This document shows, piece by piece, positions 34,323 to 43,520 of a DNA stretch of 64,000 nucleotides. Below the pieces are notes generated by a model. It did no database searches. It was not told where the DNA came from and was given only the letters and a program-made list of their open reading frames with translations. The translations under genes and the position numbers were made by a program. The number at the start of each line of letters is the position of its first letter. The stretch's first letter is position 1. The stretch lies in the NCBI GenBank assembly GCA_045639525.1, contig JAZUDI010000077.1:62001-126000 (forward strand), written 5' to 3'. The stretch comes from UBA1181 sp045639525. GTDB lineage: Bacteria > Bacteroidota > Bacteroidia > Bacteroidales > Paludibacteraceae.

Positions 34323-35690
34323 ATGAATATTGCTAGAAAAGACATCGACGCAACGAGTGCGATCATCACAATGAACATTGTGAAAGCAGATTACGAGGAG
34401 GCAGTAGAGAAGACTCTTCGCAAATACAAACAAAGAGCTAACGTACCAGGTTTCCGTCCAGGTAACGTACCAATGGGAATGGTTAAGAAGATGTTCGGTA
34501 AAGCTGCGATGGCTGACGAGATCAACAACATCATCTCTGAGAAGTTGTTGGCCTACATCAAGGAGAACAACATCCAAATTTTGGGTGAGCCACTTCCTAA
34601 TAAGACAGAGCAAAAAGAGGTAAATTTCGACAAAGAAGAGGAATTTGAGTTCAAATTCGATATCGCCATCGCTCCTGAGAACAAGTTGAACTTGAGCGAT
34701 AAGATCACTATCCCTTACTACGAGATCCAAGTAAGCGACGAGATGGTAGAGAAAGAGATCAAGGCTGCCCAAGACCGTTGTGGTTCATACGAGGAGGCTC
34801 AAGAAGTTGTTGAGTCTGACGTTGTAAAGGGTGAGATCGTCGAGATGCGCACAAAGACAAAGGAGAAAGAGGACGGTATCAAGGCTGAGGATGCAATCCT
34901 TTGCCCTAAATACATGAAGGATGAGGCTCAAAAGGCATTGTTCGTAGGAGCAAAGGTTGGTGCTTCCGTATCTTTCAATCCTAAGAAGGCATATGGCAAC
35001 GAGGCTGAGATCGCTTCCCTTTTGAAGATCAAGAAGGAAGAGGCTGCTAACGTTGACGCTGATTTCAAGTTCACCATCAAGAGCGTTACCCGTTTCAAGG
35101 CTGCAGAGTTGAACCAAGAGTTGTTCGACAAGACTTTGGGCGAAGGCGTAGCAAAGAACGAGGCTGAATTCAAAAACAGTTTGTCAGAAAACATCAAGAA
35201 GTCACTTGTCATGGATAGCGACTACAAGTTGATGTTGGACGCTCAAAAGGTATTGGCGAAAGAGGCATTCGGCGAGGTTGCGTTCCCAGACGCATTCTTG
35301 AAGCGTTGGGTATCAGAGACCAACGAGAAGATCAGCGCAGAGGATCTTGATGCTCAATATCCAATGATGTTGGAGGATTTGAAGTGGCAATTGACCAAGA
35401 ACAAGATCGCTACCGACAACAACGTGAAGATCGAAGAGGGCGACATGATGGAGTTCGCGAAGAAGACCGCTCAAGTACAATTCGCTCAATACGGTATGTC
35501 AACTGTTCCTACAGACGTTTTGGAGAACTATGCGAAGGAGATGTTGAAGAAGAAAGAATCCGCTCAACAAATCGTAGAGCGTGTTTTGGACGAGAAAGTT
35601 CTTGAGGTTGTGAAGTCTAAGATTAAATTAGACGTTAAAAAGGTTAGCATCGAGGAGTTCAACAAATTGTTCCAAGAGCAAGCTCAATAA
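34323..35690 (+). CDS. tig: Trigger factor (ribosome-associated chaperone)
   Basis: This 455-residue protein has the ribosome-binding signature in its N-terminal domain (VPGFRPGNVPMGMVKKMFG). A divergent middle PPIase-like domain (about 150-250) follows, which does not keep clear FKBP active-site motifs. The helical C-terminal chaperone arms start around DADFKFTIKSVTRFKAAELN. It binds nascent chains at the ribosome exit. Its position before clpP and clpX matches the widely conserved tig-clpP-clpX order, though here an intrinsic terminator separates it from clpP. Codon use is strongly biased, in keeping with high expression. Confidence 0.95.
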   Translation: MNIARKDIDATSAIITMNIVKADYEEAVEKTLRKYKQRANVPGFRPGNVPMGMVKKMFGKAAMADEINNIISEKLLAYIKENNIQILGEPLPNKTEQKEVNFDKEEEFEFKFDIAIAPENKLNLSDKITIPYYEIQVSDEMVEKEIKAAQDRCGSYEEAQEVVESDVVKGEIVEMRTKTKEKEDGIKAEDAILCPKYMKDEAQKALFVGAKVGASVSFNPKKAYGNEAEIASLLKIKKEEAANVDADFKFTIKSVTRFKAAELNQELFDKTLGEGVAKNEAEFKNSLSENIKKSLVMDSDYKLMLDAQKVLAKEAFGEVAFPDAFLKRWVSETNEKISAEDLDAQYPMMLEDLKWQLTKNKIATDNNVKIEEGDMMEFAKKTAQVQFAQYGMSTVPTDVLENYAKEMLKKKESAQQIVERVLDEKVLEVVKSKIKLDVKKVSIEEFNKLFQEQAQ

Positions 35691-35711
35691 TTTAAAATTT
35701 CCATAAATTGA

Positions 35712-35744
35712 ATCCCGGCAATGAAAATTGTCGGGATTTTTTTT
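35712..35744 (+). terminator. Intrinsic terminator after tig
   Basis: A 10-bp stem (TCCCGGCAAT / ATTGTCGGGA with one G-U pair) with a 4-base loop is followed by eight T residues. It lies 22 bases after the tig stop. Confidence 0.9.
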
Positions 35745-35824
35745 GGATTTATATGAAGAATTTATATTATCTTTATAGAAGTAAAAATTGAATAGAAAAT
35801 TAGACGGACTAAATTGTTAGAAAA

Positions 35825-36502
35825 ATGATGAACAAAAACGACTTTAGGAAATATGCTGTAGGGCATCTTGGCATGAACGGATTAGCTTTAGACCAATATA
35901 CCTCTACCATATCAGACAATTATATTTCACCCAGCATCCTAGAAGAGCGTCAATTAAACGTGACTCAAATGGATGTGTTTTCAAGATTGATGATGGACCG
36001 CATCATCTTCTTGGGCACTCAGGTGGACGACTACACCGCCAATGTTATCCAAGCGCAGTTGCTCTATTTGGATTCGGCAGATCCAGGCAAGGACATCTCC
36101 ATCTATTTGAACACTCCTGGAGGCTCCGTTTACGCCGGGTTGGGCATCTACGACACCATGCAATACATTGGTTGCGATGTGGCCACCATCTGCACAGGAA
36201 TGGCAGCCTCTATGGGCGCAGTCCTTTTGGTGGCAGGTGCCAAGGGAAAACGTTCAGCTCTAAAGCACTCACGCGTGATGATCCACCAACCTATGGGTGG
36301 TGCGCAAGGACAAGCTTCCGACATAGAAATCACAGCAAGAGAGATCCAAAAGTTGAAACAAGAGCTATACACTATCATCGCCGACCACTCAGGCAATGAT
36401 TATGACAAGATTTATAAAGACTCCGACAGAGACTATTGGATGACAGCCGAGGAGGCCAAAGCTTATGGCATGATCGACGAAGTATTGGTGAGAAATAAAT
36501 AA
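35825..36502 (+). CDS. clpP: ATP-dependent Clp protease proteolytic subunit
   Basis: This 225-residue serine protease has the triad Ser129 (GMAASMGA), His154 (VMIHQPMGG) and Asp203 (SDRDYWM). YLNTPGGSVYAGLGI forms the oxyanion and substrate strand. The N-terminal 30 or so residues before the conserved part are probably a propeptide that is removed. It forms the barrel that degrades substrates unfolded by ClpX, whose gene starts 8 bases downstream. Upstream, TATCTTTA at 35768-35775 is a poor -7 candidate. Confidence 0.97.
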   Translation: MMNKNDFRKYAVGHLGMNGLALDQYTSTISDNYISPSILEERQLNVTQMDVFSRLMMDRIIFLGTQVDDYTANVIQAQLLYLDSADPGKDISIYLNTPGGSVYAGLGIYDTMQYIGCDVATICTGMAASMGAVLLVAGAKGKRSALKHSRVMIHQPMGGAQGQASDIEITAREIQKLKQELYTIIADHSGNDYDKIYKDSDRDYWMTAEEAKAYGMIDEVLVRNK

Positions 36503-36510
36503 GGCGGAAG

Positions 36511-37737
36511 ATGGCAACGAAAACCACAAACAGATGTAACTTCTGCGGCAGAAGCCAAAACGAAGTCAATATGCTCATTACGGGCCCTTCCGTCAACATC
36601 TGCGACGAATGCGTCAAGATGGCTTATGAAATCGTCGAGAGCAACAAAAAGAACGCTCCATCCGACTTCGACACGAAGGATCTTCCTAAGCCATTGGAGA
36701 TTAAAGAGTTCCTTGATCAATATGTGATTGGACAAGACCAAGCGAAGAAAACGCTCTCCGTAGCGGTCTATAACCATTACAAAAGGCTCTCGCAAAAGAA
36801 GGGAGACGACGATGTGGAGATCGAGAAATCCAACATCATCATGGTAGGTTCCACCGGTACAGGAAAAACGCTCTTAGCGAAGACAGTGGCAAAACTTCTG
36901 AAAGTGCCATTCGCTATCGTGGACGCCACCGTCCTAACAGAAGCGGGATATGTCGGAGAGGATATCGAGAGTATCCTCACTCGCCTACTCCAAGCATCTG
37001 ACTACGATGTGAAGGCGGCGGAACGAGGCATCGTATTTATCGACGAGATCGACAAAATCGCCCGTAAAGGCGACAATCCTTCCATCACCCGCGATGTCAG
37101 CGGAGAGGGCGTTCAGCAAGGATTGCTCAAATTATTGGAGGGTTCCATCGTAAACGTTCCACCACAAGGAGGAAGAAAACATCCAGACCAGAAGATGATT
37201 CCGGTCGACACAAAAAACATATTGTTCATCTGCGGCGGCGCGTTCGACGGCATCGAGCACAAGATCGCCCACCGATTGAACACCAAAGTGGTAGGATATG
37301 CAGCTGCTAAGAAGCAGGGCGTAGTGGATATGGAGAACATTCTCCAATACATCACGCCACAAGACCTCAAATCATTCGGACTCATTCCAGAGATCATCGG
37401 TCGTTTGCCACTCCTTTGCCACTTAAACCAGTTGGACAGAAACGCATTGCGCTCTATCCTTACTGAACCAAAGAACTCCATCATCAAGCAATACATCAAA
37501 ATGTTTGAGATGGACAAAGTGAAACTCACATTCGACGACGAATTGTTGGAGTATATCGTCGACAAAGCGATCGAATTCAAATTGGGCGCCAGAGGACTTC
37601 GTTCCATCGTGGAGACCATTATGTTGGATGTGATGTTTGAGACCCCATCCTCTGATAAAAAGCAGATTCGCATGACCAAAGCGTATGCGGAATCCAAGAT
37701 TCAGAGCGCCAACTTAGAAAAATTTCGTGTGGCATAG
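36511..37737 (+). CDS. clpX: ATP-dependent Clp protease ATP-binding subunit ClpX
   Basis: This 408-residue AAA+ unfoldase has an N-terminal zinc-binding domain with Cys9, Cys12, Cys31 and Cys34. Walker A is GSTGTGKT (113-120), Walker B is VFIDEID (175-181), and the pore region and arginine-containing segment SGEGVQQGLLKLLEG follow. The sensor 2 motif is GARGLRSIVE. It delivers unfolded proteins to ClpP. It is co-transcribed with clpP, with an 8-base gap. All functional motifs look intact. Confidence 0.97.
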   Translation: MATKTTNRCNFCGRSQNEVNMLITGPSVNICDECVKMAYEIVESNKKNAPSDFDTKDLPKPLEIKEFLDQYVIGQDQAKKTLSVAVYNHYKRLSQKKGDDDVEIEKSNIIMVGSTGTGKTLLAKTVAKLLKVPFAIVDATVLTEAGYVGEDIESILTRLLQASDYDVKAAERGIVFIDEIDKIARKGDNPSITRDVSGEGVQQGLLKLLEGSIVNVPPQGGRKHPDQKMIPVDTKNILFICGGAFDGIEHKIAHRLNTKVVGYAAAKKQGVVDMENILQYITPQDLKSFGLIPEIIGRLPLLCHLNQLDRNALRSILTEPKNSIIKQYIKMFEMDKVKLTFDDELLEYIVDKAIEFKLGARGLRSIVETIMLDVMFETPSSDKKQIRMTKAYAESKIQSANLEKFRVA

Positions 37738-37867
37738 AAAAATTAGCAAATTTTATGTTGCTAATTAACGGACAGTATATACATTCGCGTCTGCAATTCC
37801 GTGCCATGCCAGAAATACCGGAAAAAGTGATAACCGGTACTTATAAACGATAAATTGTGTTCCGATT

Positions 37868-40054
37868 ATGAAAGACAATGAATTGGCAAAACAACTGAAA
37901 TTGCATTTTGGCTTTGATACCTTCAAAGGAAACCAAGAGGAGATCATCACCAACCTATTGGCGGGCAAAGACACCTTTGTCTTGATGCCGACAGGCGGTG
38001 GAAAGTCACTATGTTATCAATTGCCATCGTTAATGATGGAAGGCACGGCTATCGTAATTTCTCCGTTGATCGCCTTGATGAAGAATCAAGTGGACGCGAT
38101 GAGAAATTTCAGTGAAGAGGACGGCATCGCCCATTTTATCAATTCGTCGCTCAACAAAGCGGCCATTGACAATGTGAAGGCAGACATCCTCTCAGGAAAG
38201 ACTAAATTGCTTTACGTGGCTCCTGAATCATTGACCAAGGAGGAGAATGTGGAGTTTCTCAGACAGGTGAAGATATCGTTCTTCGCAATCGACGAAGCGC
38301 ACTGTATCTCCGAATGGGGACATGATTTCAGACCTGAATATAGAAAGATACGTCCGATCATCAACGAAATAGGACAAGACGTGGCGGTCATCGCGCTAAC
38401 AGCGACGGCGACACCCAAGGTGCAACACGATATCCAGAAGAGCCTTGGCATTATGGACGCTACCGTCTTCAAATCCTCTTTCAACAGATCCAACCTCTAT
38501 TACGAGGTAAGGCCTAAAAAGGATGACATCGACAAGGAGATCATCAAGTTCATTCTTGGACAAAATGGTCAATCGGGCATTATCTACTGCCTTAGCAGGA
38601 AAAAGGTGGAGGAGTTAGCCGAAAAACTACGTGTGAACGGTATCAACGCATTGGCATACCATGCGGGAATGGATAGCGCAACACGCTCAGGCAACCAAGA
38701 CGGATTCTTAATGGAGAAGGTGCAGGTGATTGTAGCGACCATCGCCTTCGGTATGGGAATCGACAAACCAGATGTCAGATTCGTGATCCATTACGACATT
38801 CCGAAGAGTTTGGAAGGCTATTACCAGGAGACCGGTAGAGCAGGTAGAGACGGAGGTGAAGGACGATGCATCGCCTTCTACTCCAACAGCGATTTGCAGA
38901 AACTCGAAAAGTTCATGCAGGGTAAACCCATTGCGGAACAGGAGATTGGCAAACAATTGCTGTTAGAGACAGCCGCCTACGCCGAATCCGTAGTGTGCAG
39001 ACGAAAAGTATTGCTACATTACTTCGGTGAGGAATATGGTGAAGATAATTGTGGAAATTGTGATAATTGTTTAAATCCGAAGAAACAAGTGGAAGCGAAA
39101 GAGTTGCTATGTACCGTACTAGAGACGATCATAGCGTTGAATGAAAAGTTTAAGACGGAACATGTAATTGATGTCATCATGGGTAACGAGACCTCCGAAG
39201 TGAAGTCTTATGGCCATGATGAGGAGATCGATACCTTTGGCGAAGGAAAGGACGAAAGCGAAAGAACATGGCAAAATGTGATCCAAAAGGCCATGATTTG
39301 CGGCTACATCACCAAAGACATCGAGAACTATGGCATCTTGAAGGTCACCAACGAAGGTAAGGCCTTTATGAAGAAGCCAAAATCATTTGAGATCGTTAGC
39401 GAAGATGAAGACGAGGAGGAAGAGGTAGATATACAATTGAAGGGTGGCGCATCTTGCGTGGCCGATCCTGCCCTATTCTCCATGTTGAAGGATTTAAGGA
39501 AGAACCTCTCCAAAAAATTGGAGTTACCGCCATTCGTCATCTTCCAAGACCCATCATTGGAGGCGATGGCCACTACCTACCCTATCACCATCGATGAATT
39601 GCAAAACATTCCAGGTGTAGGCGCAGGAAAGGCGAAACGATTTGGCGAAGAGTTCGTGAAGTTGATCAAGAAACACGTTACAGAGAACGAGATTGAGCGT
39701 CCAGAGGATTTGCGCGTACGTTCTGTAGCGAATAAATCTAAATTGAAGGTCTCCATCATCCAAGCCATCGATAGAAAGATCGCTTTGGACGACATCGCGG
39801 AATCAAAGGGTCTTGACTTCGACGAATTGTTGGATGAAATCGAGGCAATCGTAAATTCAGGAACAAAGATCAACATCGATTACTTCTTGGTTCAAATCAT
39901 GGATGATGACCGTATCGAGGATGCCTTTGAATATTTCAAGGAGGCTGAATCAGACGACATCAACGATGCGCTCAAGGAATTAGGAGAGAATGATTACACA
40001 GAGGAGGAGATCCGACTTATCAGAATCAAGTTCATCTCTGAAATGGGTAACTAA
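37868..40054 (+). CDS. recQ: RecQ-family ATP-dependent DNA helicase
   Basis: This 728-residue helicase has Walker A at residues 41-48 (PTGGGKSL), the DEAH box at 141-144, and motif VI in YYQETGRAGRDG. The RecQ zinc cysteines are in the CRRKVLLHYF to CGNCDNC region (about 378-402). A winged-helix part and an HRDC-like domain follow, with LQNIPGVGAGKAKRFG near residue 580. It extends about 100 residues beyond E. coli RecQ with an acidic tail, which is common in Bacteroidetes. It unwinds 3'-tailed DNA in repair and recombination. No clear promoter is visible in the 130-bp gap before it. Confidence 0.95.
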   Translation: MKDNELAKQLKLHFGFDTFKGNQEEIITNLLAGKDTFVLMPTGGGKSLCYQLPSLMMEGTAIVISPLIALMKNQVDAMRNFSEEDGIAHFINSSLNKAAIDNVKADILSGKTKLLYVAPESLTKEENVEFLRQVKISFFAIDEAHCISEWGHDFRPEYRKIRPIINEIGQDVAVIALTATATPKVQHDIQKSLGIMDATVFKSSFNRSNLYYEVRPKKDDIDKEIIKFILGQNGQSGIIYCLSRKKVEELAEKLRVNGINALAYHAGMDSATRSGNQDGFLMEKVQVIVATIAFGMGIDKPDVRFVIHYDIPKSLEGYYQETGRAGRDGGEGRCIAFYSNSDLQKLEKFMQGKPIAEQEIGKQLLLETAAYAESVVCRRKVLLHYFGEEYGEDNCGNCDNCLNPKKQVEAKELLCTVLETIIALNEKFKTEHVIDVIMGNETSEVKSYGHDEEIDTFGEGKDESERTWQNVIQKAMICGYITKDIENYGILKVTNEGKAFMKKPKSFEIVSEDEDEEEEVDIQLKGGASCVADPALFSMLKDLRKNLSKKLELPPFVIFQDPSLEAMATTYPITIDELQNIPGVGAGKAKRFGEEFVKLIKKHVTENEIERPEDLRVRSVANKSKLKVSIIQAIDRKIALDDIAESKGLDFDELLDEIEAIVNSGTKINIDYFLVQIMDDDRIEDAFEYFKEAESDDINDALKELGENDYTEEEIRLIRIKFISEMGN

Positions 40055-40076
40055 TACAATTCAAACAACCTATAGG

Positions 40077-40109
40077 AAAGGCTTTCTGCAAACACGGAAA
40101 GCCTTTTTT
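40077..40109 (+). terminator. Intrinsic terminator after recQ
   Basis: A perfect 10-bp stem (AAAGGCTTTC / GAAAGCCTTT) with a 10-base loop runs into a T tract. It lies 22 bases after the recQ stop. Confidence 0.9.
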
Positions 40110-40148
40110 AATGATTACCTAGATTAATTACTTTTAAAACCCAAGTAT

Positions 40149-40739
40149 ATGAAGTCACTCAAATTAATCATCGCCGCAGTAATGGCGATAGCGCTTGTCG
40201 GATGCAATTCCATAACAGGACTAAAGAATTTCGCGGATTGTAAGTTTCAGTTCAATAGCGTTTCTAATGTTAGATTGGCCGACATAGACCTTACCAACAA
40301 AAAAACGTATAGTAACTTTAAACTGACAGACCTTGCCACCCTAGGCGTGGCCTACGCAAAGAAAGAGTTGATGCTCGATATGAACGTAAACATGGTGGTG
40401 AACAACCCCAATGAACAAGCCGCACAATTGGATGGCATGGACTTTATCCTTTGGATAGATGACGAGAAGATGTTGGATGGAACCATGAATCAGAAAGTGA
40501 AGATAGCGGCAGGCGAAGATGCGTTAGTTTCACTCCCTATCTCGATGAACCTATACGAGTCCATCAAGGACAAAAAGATTAATGCCATAGCTGAATTCGC
40601 AATGGGATTGGCTACCAACAAAGCAGACAATAGCCGTGTAAAGGTATCTATCAAGCCCTTTTTCACCATCATGGATAAGACCATCAAATTCCCTTCCTAT
40701 ATAACGATTGGAGGGGACGAGATCATGCCAAAGAAATAG
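40149..40739 (+). CDS. Small lipoprotein, LEA14/WHy-like
   Basis: This 196-residue protein has a lipoprotein signal peptide (IIAAVMAIALVGCNS). The mature part (about 35-190) has the alternating pattern FNSVSNVRLADIDLTN, ELMLDMNVNMVVNNPNEQAAQLDGMDFILWID and KKINAIAEFAMG, which resembles the LEA type 2/WHy fold (beta-sandwich). The function of such bacterial lipoproteins is not known; stress or desiccation roles are only suggested by name. It stands alone between terminators. Confidence 0.75.
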   Translation: MKSLKLIIAAVMAIALVGCNSITGLKNFADCKFQFNSVSNVRLADIDLTNKKTYSNFKLTDLATLGVAYAKKELMLDMNVNMVVNNPNEQAAQLDGMDFILWIDDEKMLDGTMNQKVKIAAGEDALVSLPISMNLYESIKDKKINAIAEFAMGLATNKADNSRVKVSIKPFFTIMDKTIKFPSYITIGGDEIMPKK

Positions 40740-40761
40740 TGGGATAGATTCAACAAACCCC

Positions 40762-40783
40762 AAAAGCTGGTCATCATTGGCCA
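40762..40783. terminator. Bidirectional terminator between convergent genes
   Basis: An AAAAGCTGG/CCAGCTTTT stem is flanked by A and T tracts. It serves the lipoprotein gene on the plus strand and the nuclease gene on the minus strand. The end of the minus-strand gene (stop at 40774) lies inside the hairpin. Confidence 0.85.
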
Positions 40784-41436
40784 GCTTTTTTTGACTCTAT
40801 TTTATTCGCCGCTTCAATATCATCGATCAAACCTTGAATCTTCATCTGTTTGATTTCACTACTTGAGTAGCCCCTTTTCCGCAACTTCTTCTCAATCCAA
40901 GGTTCAACTGGATGAGGATCCGCCCACAAACCCTTCTTAGCGCTCCTTGCCTCCTCTTCCAGGCGATCAAACTCAATCTCCTTATCATAATGGGTGTAAT
41001 GCCACGCATAACCCGCTTTGACCATTTCATGGCTCACCTCGGTTCCATCCTCCAAATAGGTCAGCCCCAACAAACGGCCAAAAGAATCCTTCTGCGTCAG
41101 CACCAATTTCACACGCTTCCGTCCGATAAGCGAATCCAAGAATTGCCTCGCCCTTCGGCTATAGTCCTGCCCCTTTTCAGGCGCATCGATGGCAGCCATT
41201 CTTACCCTTTGGGCTTCACGTCCCGCACCATCAATCAGTAAATCGTAGGTATCGCCGTCGCATACACGTTTCACAATGCCATAATAGGTATTCTCCTCCG
41301 TTTGCACTTCCGCGATAGAAGAAGGGGTAGATGATTCATTACCTGCTCCATTGCCCCTCTTTTTACATGAAAGGAACAGAGGAACCGCAAGCAAGAGAAT
41401 GAACAATAATCGTGTGACTCGATCAATCCTTCGCAT
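40774..41436 (-). CDS. Thermonuclease-family (SNase) lipoprotein
   Basis: This 220-residue protein has a lipoprotein signal (LLAVPLFLSC). The nuclease domain spans about residues 50-185. VKRVCDGDTYDLLIDG supplies the metal-binding Asp, VRMAAIDAPEKG the catalytic Arg and Glu, and DSFGRLLGLTY the second Arg; AKKGLWADPHPVEPW closes the domain. All three SNase catalytic residues appear to be present. It would cut nucleic acids at the cell surface or in the periplasm. Its start overlaps the end of the upstream gene by 14 bases. Confidence 0.9.
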   Translation of the reverse strand: MRRIDRVTRLLFILLLAVPLFLSCKKRGNGAGNESSTPSSIAEVQTEENTYYGIVKRVCDGDTYDLLIDGAGREAQRVRMAAIDAPEKGQDYSRRARQFLDSLIGRKRVKLVLTQKDSFGRLLGLTYLEDGTEVSHEMVKAGYAWHYTHYDKEIEFDRLEEEARSAKKGLWADPHPVEPWIEKKLRKRGYSSSEIKQMKIQGLIDDIEAANKIESKKAGQ

Positions 41437-41962
41437 ATTGAATCATCAGCGATTTGTTTTTTGTGATTAATATTTTCAAAGTAGCATCTTTCACACTGTA
41501 CTGCGTCATATATTCACACTGTCCATTGACCACCTCATTGAGTTTCTCATAATCGGATCCAGGCTCCTGATCTCCCACAAATTCCTCGCGTACCGATTCA
41601 GGTTCACCAAACTCCGCCGTCAACTTGCCCACCTGGTCCATATAGTAACGATAGAGGGAATCCCACGAGTCAAATCTATAGGCATAAAGAATCTCCACAC
41701 AAGAGACGCTACGACCTTTTTGAGATGACAGACGGACAAGAGAATTCCTCAAATCCTCATCCCCTGATTTGAAAACCATATAAATGCCACCATTCGATGG
41801 TTTTTCTATATCTCTCACGACAGCACCCGCACGTTTCAAAGTATTGGTGCAACTATACATGGAACCGCCAATTTGGATATCACGCAAGAAAGAGAGCTCC
41901 TGCGCATGGACGGAAATAGTAAAAAAAAGCAACGACGCAAGTGTAATAATCGCCTTGTTCAT
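41423..41962 (-). CDS. Secreted protein of unknown function
   Basis: This 179-residue protein has a clear Sec signal peptide (IITLASLLFFTISVHAQ). I do not recognise the mature part. It has two cysteines near the middle (SMYSCTNTLKRAG, SVSCVEILYAY) and one near the end (GQCEYMTQY), aromatic-rich stretches, and no membrane segment. It is translationally coupled to the thermonuclease lipoprotein gene (14-base overlap), so it could be a partner or inhibitor of that nuclease. That is only a contextual guess. Confidence 0.75.
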   Translation of the reverse strand: MNKAIITLASLLFFTISVHAQELSFLRDIQIGGSMYSCTNTLKRAGAVVRDIEKPSNGGIYMVFKSGDEDLRNSLVRLSSQKGRSVSCVEILYAYRFDSWDSLYRYYMDQVGKLTAEFGEPESVREEFVGDQEPGSDYEKLNEVVNGQCEYMTQYSVKDATLKILITKNKSLMIQYAKD

Positions 41963-41986
41963 ACCTAAAATAGCTTAGTTCTAAGA

Positions 41987-41994
41987 CAAAGGTA
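41987..41994 (-). promoter_or_regulatory. -7 box upstream of the secreted protein/thermonuclease pair
   Basis: The minus strand reads TACCTTTG, an exact TAnnTTTG match 25 bases before the ATG at 41962. No TTG is correctly spaced upstream, so support rests on the -7 element alone. Confidence 0.45.
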
Positions 41995-42077
41995 CAAAAA
42001 AGGTTTGAGACATAGATAATCCCACACAATTCCTTTATATTTTCAAATGCAAATAATTTTTATTGAAATAACTCAAA

Positions 42078-42440
42078 CTACTTTAAGCGTCCGCCGACCA
42101 GGAAGCCTAACCACGAGAAAAAAAGGCAGACCAATAGTGTCGCTAAGATATACATCATTGCAGTTTGATACTTTCCCGCTTGAATCAATTGAAGTGACTG
42201 GGAGGAGAAGGTCGAATAGGTGGTGAATCCACCGCAAAAACCAACAGTGAGGAGAAGTAGTGTCGTCTCTTTCGAGACCAAAGCGGCGAAAAGGGTGATC
42301 AGAAAAGATCCAACACCATTGACGCACAATGTGGAGAATGGACCGAAGAGCGAAAGATAACCGCCCAATAACGTTACGCCATAGCGCATCATACTGCCCA
42401 ATGCACCTCCCAATCCCACTATAAAGAAATTCTTCAACAT
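42078..42440 (-). CDS. crcB: Fluoride ion channel CrcB/FluC
   Basis: This 120-residue protein has four membrane segments. The motifs are GLGGALGSMMRYG, CVNGVGSFLIT (the conserved Asn) and GFCGGFTTYSTFSSQ, the pore Phe/Thr/Ser segment. It forms a dual-topology dimer that lets fluoride leave the cell. I found no fluoride riboswitch fold in the 77 bases upstream. It lies downstream of the PorP/SprF gene on the same strand, probably by chance. Confidence 0.95.
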   Translation of the reverse strand: MLKNFFIVGLGGALGSMMRYGVTLLGGYLSLFGPFSTLCVNGVGSFLITLFAALVSKETTLLLLTVGFCGGFTTYSTFSSQSLQLIQAGKYQTAMMYILATLLVCLFFSWLGFLVGGRLK

Positions 42441-42517
42441 ATACTTCCCTTTTTTCTACGCGAAGATACAAAAAAGTGGATGAACCATAACCGCCCACAA
42501 AGGAGAACTCTTTAAAA

Positions 42518-43501
42518 TCACCAATAGGTGGCAGGACAAGGATATTTATCTTTCTTACTGATGATGTAAATTAAATCAAGTTCATGCGACCATGAACCAT
42601 TGTGCTTCTTTGAGGTAAAGAGATCGAACACATAGAAGACCTGCAGTCCCTTGAAATGGACACCCGCCATAAAACCTACCACATTCACCTTGGTGGTCAG
42701 GGTATTCTTGTCGCTCACACCGAAAATTATCGGATCCCACGCCACACCGACACCTAAGTTAGCCATCTGGAATTCATCCTGCTTTTGATAGGATCCGTTG
42801 ATGAAAAGGTAGTTGTCGGAGAGGGCCGATCTGCCCCATAAGCCATTTTTATTCTGCAAATCCTTCAAATAATTGACATGGAAAACAAGTTTGCGATGGA
42901 GCGTGTTCTCCTTCAGATCATTGAATCCATTATTCGGTTCCGCAATATGGTACAGGGCTGCGCCCAAGGTTAATTTATTCTCTATGTTAAAGGAGGCGCC
43001 GACTGAGACGTCGAAGAAGGTGCGTGTGTCATTCTCGAAATCCTCCATGGTCTCCAATGTCGGACGCTTCGAGTTATCATCGTACTGGTCGCCATACTTT
43101 ATTTTATCCCAAACCAAACGATTGAGGAAAAAACTTCCCTGGACACCCAAGCGGATGGTCATGCCCTCCTTCAAAAGCAATCGTTGCGCATAGACGAAAT
43201 CGAACTCATTTTGGTTGAACACACCGCCCGCCATATTATCGAAGGAATAGGCGAAACCGACGTTGCACGCCTGTTGGTGGAAACTCATATCAAAGGATGA
43301 GCGGATCGTATGGTAACGGTTTCCCAGCGCCATCCATTGTTGTCTATAATTCAATCCCAAACGAATATCCTTCGCGTTACCCGCCAAAGAGGGGTTCAAA
43401 CTGAAAGGTGTCAGGTTATGGTTGACGAACGAGTAATCCTGCGCGGATACCATTCCACATAAACCAAGCATTAGTATGAATAATAATTTCCTCATTGCCA
43501 T
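42518..43501 (-). CDS. PorP/SprF-family T9SS-associated outer-membrane protein
   Basis: This 327-residue protein has a signal peptide (LLFILMLGLCGMVSAQ). The typical start of the mature protein is DYSFVNHNLTPFSLNPSLAGN, followed by LNYRQQWMALGNRYHTIRSSFD. The rest alternates strands and turns, as expected for a beta-barrel. Proteins of this family work with one specific large T9SS adhesin, as SprF does with SprB, to secrete or anchor it. The partner here is evidently the 1530-residue protein encoded 19 bases upstream. The ATG two codons in (43495) is an alternative start. Confidence 0.92.
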   Translation of the reverse strand: MAMRKLLFILMLGLCGMVSAQDYSFVNHNLTPFSLNPSLAGNAKDIRLGLNYRQQWMALGNRYHTIRSSFDMSFHQQACNVGFAYSFDNMAGGVFNQNEFDFVYAQRLLLKEGMTIRLGVQGSFFLNRLVWDKIKYGDQYDDNSKRPTLETMEDFENDTRTFFDVSVGASFNIENKLTLGAALYHIAEPNNGFNDLKENTLHRKLVFHVNYLKDLQNKNGLWGRSALSDNYLFINGSYQKQDEFQMANLGVGVAWDPIIFGVSDKNTLTTKVNVVGFMAGVHFKGLQVFYVFDLFTSKKHNGSWSHELDLIYIISKKDKYPCPATYW

Positions 43502-43520
43502 TGTTCCTAAGTGTCTGTTT

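Noticed and set aside
37814..37839. TACCGG/CCGGTA hairpin between clpX and recQ as a terminator
   Set aside because: It has a 12-base loop and only a 6-bp stem, with no T tract on either strand.
42441..42517. Possible fluoride riboswitch upstream of crcB
   Set aside because: The gap is only 77 bases and I could not find the conserved fluoride-aptamer core or pseudoknot pairing.
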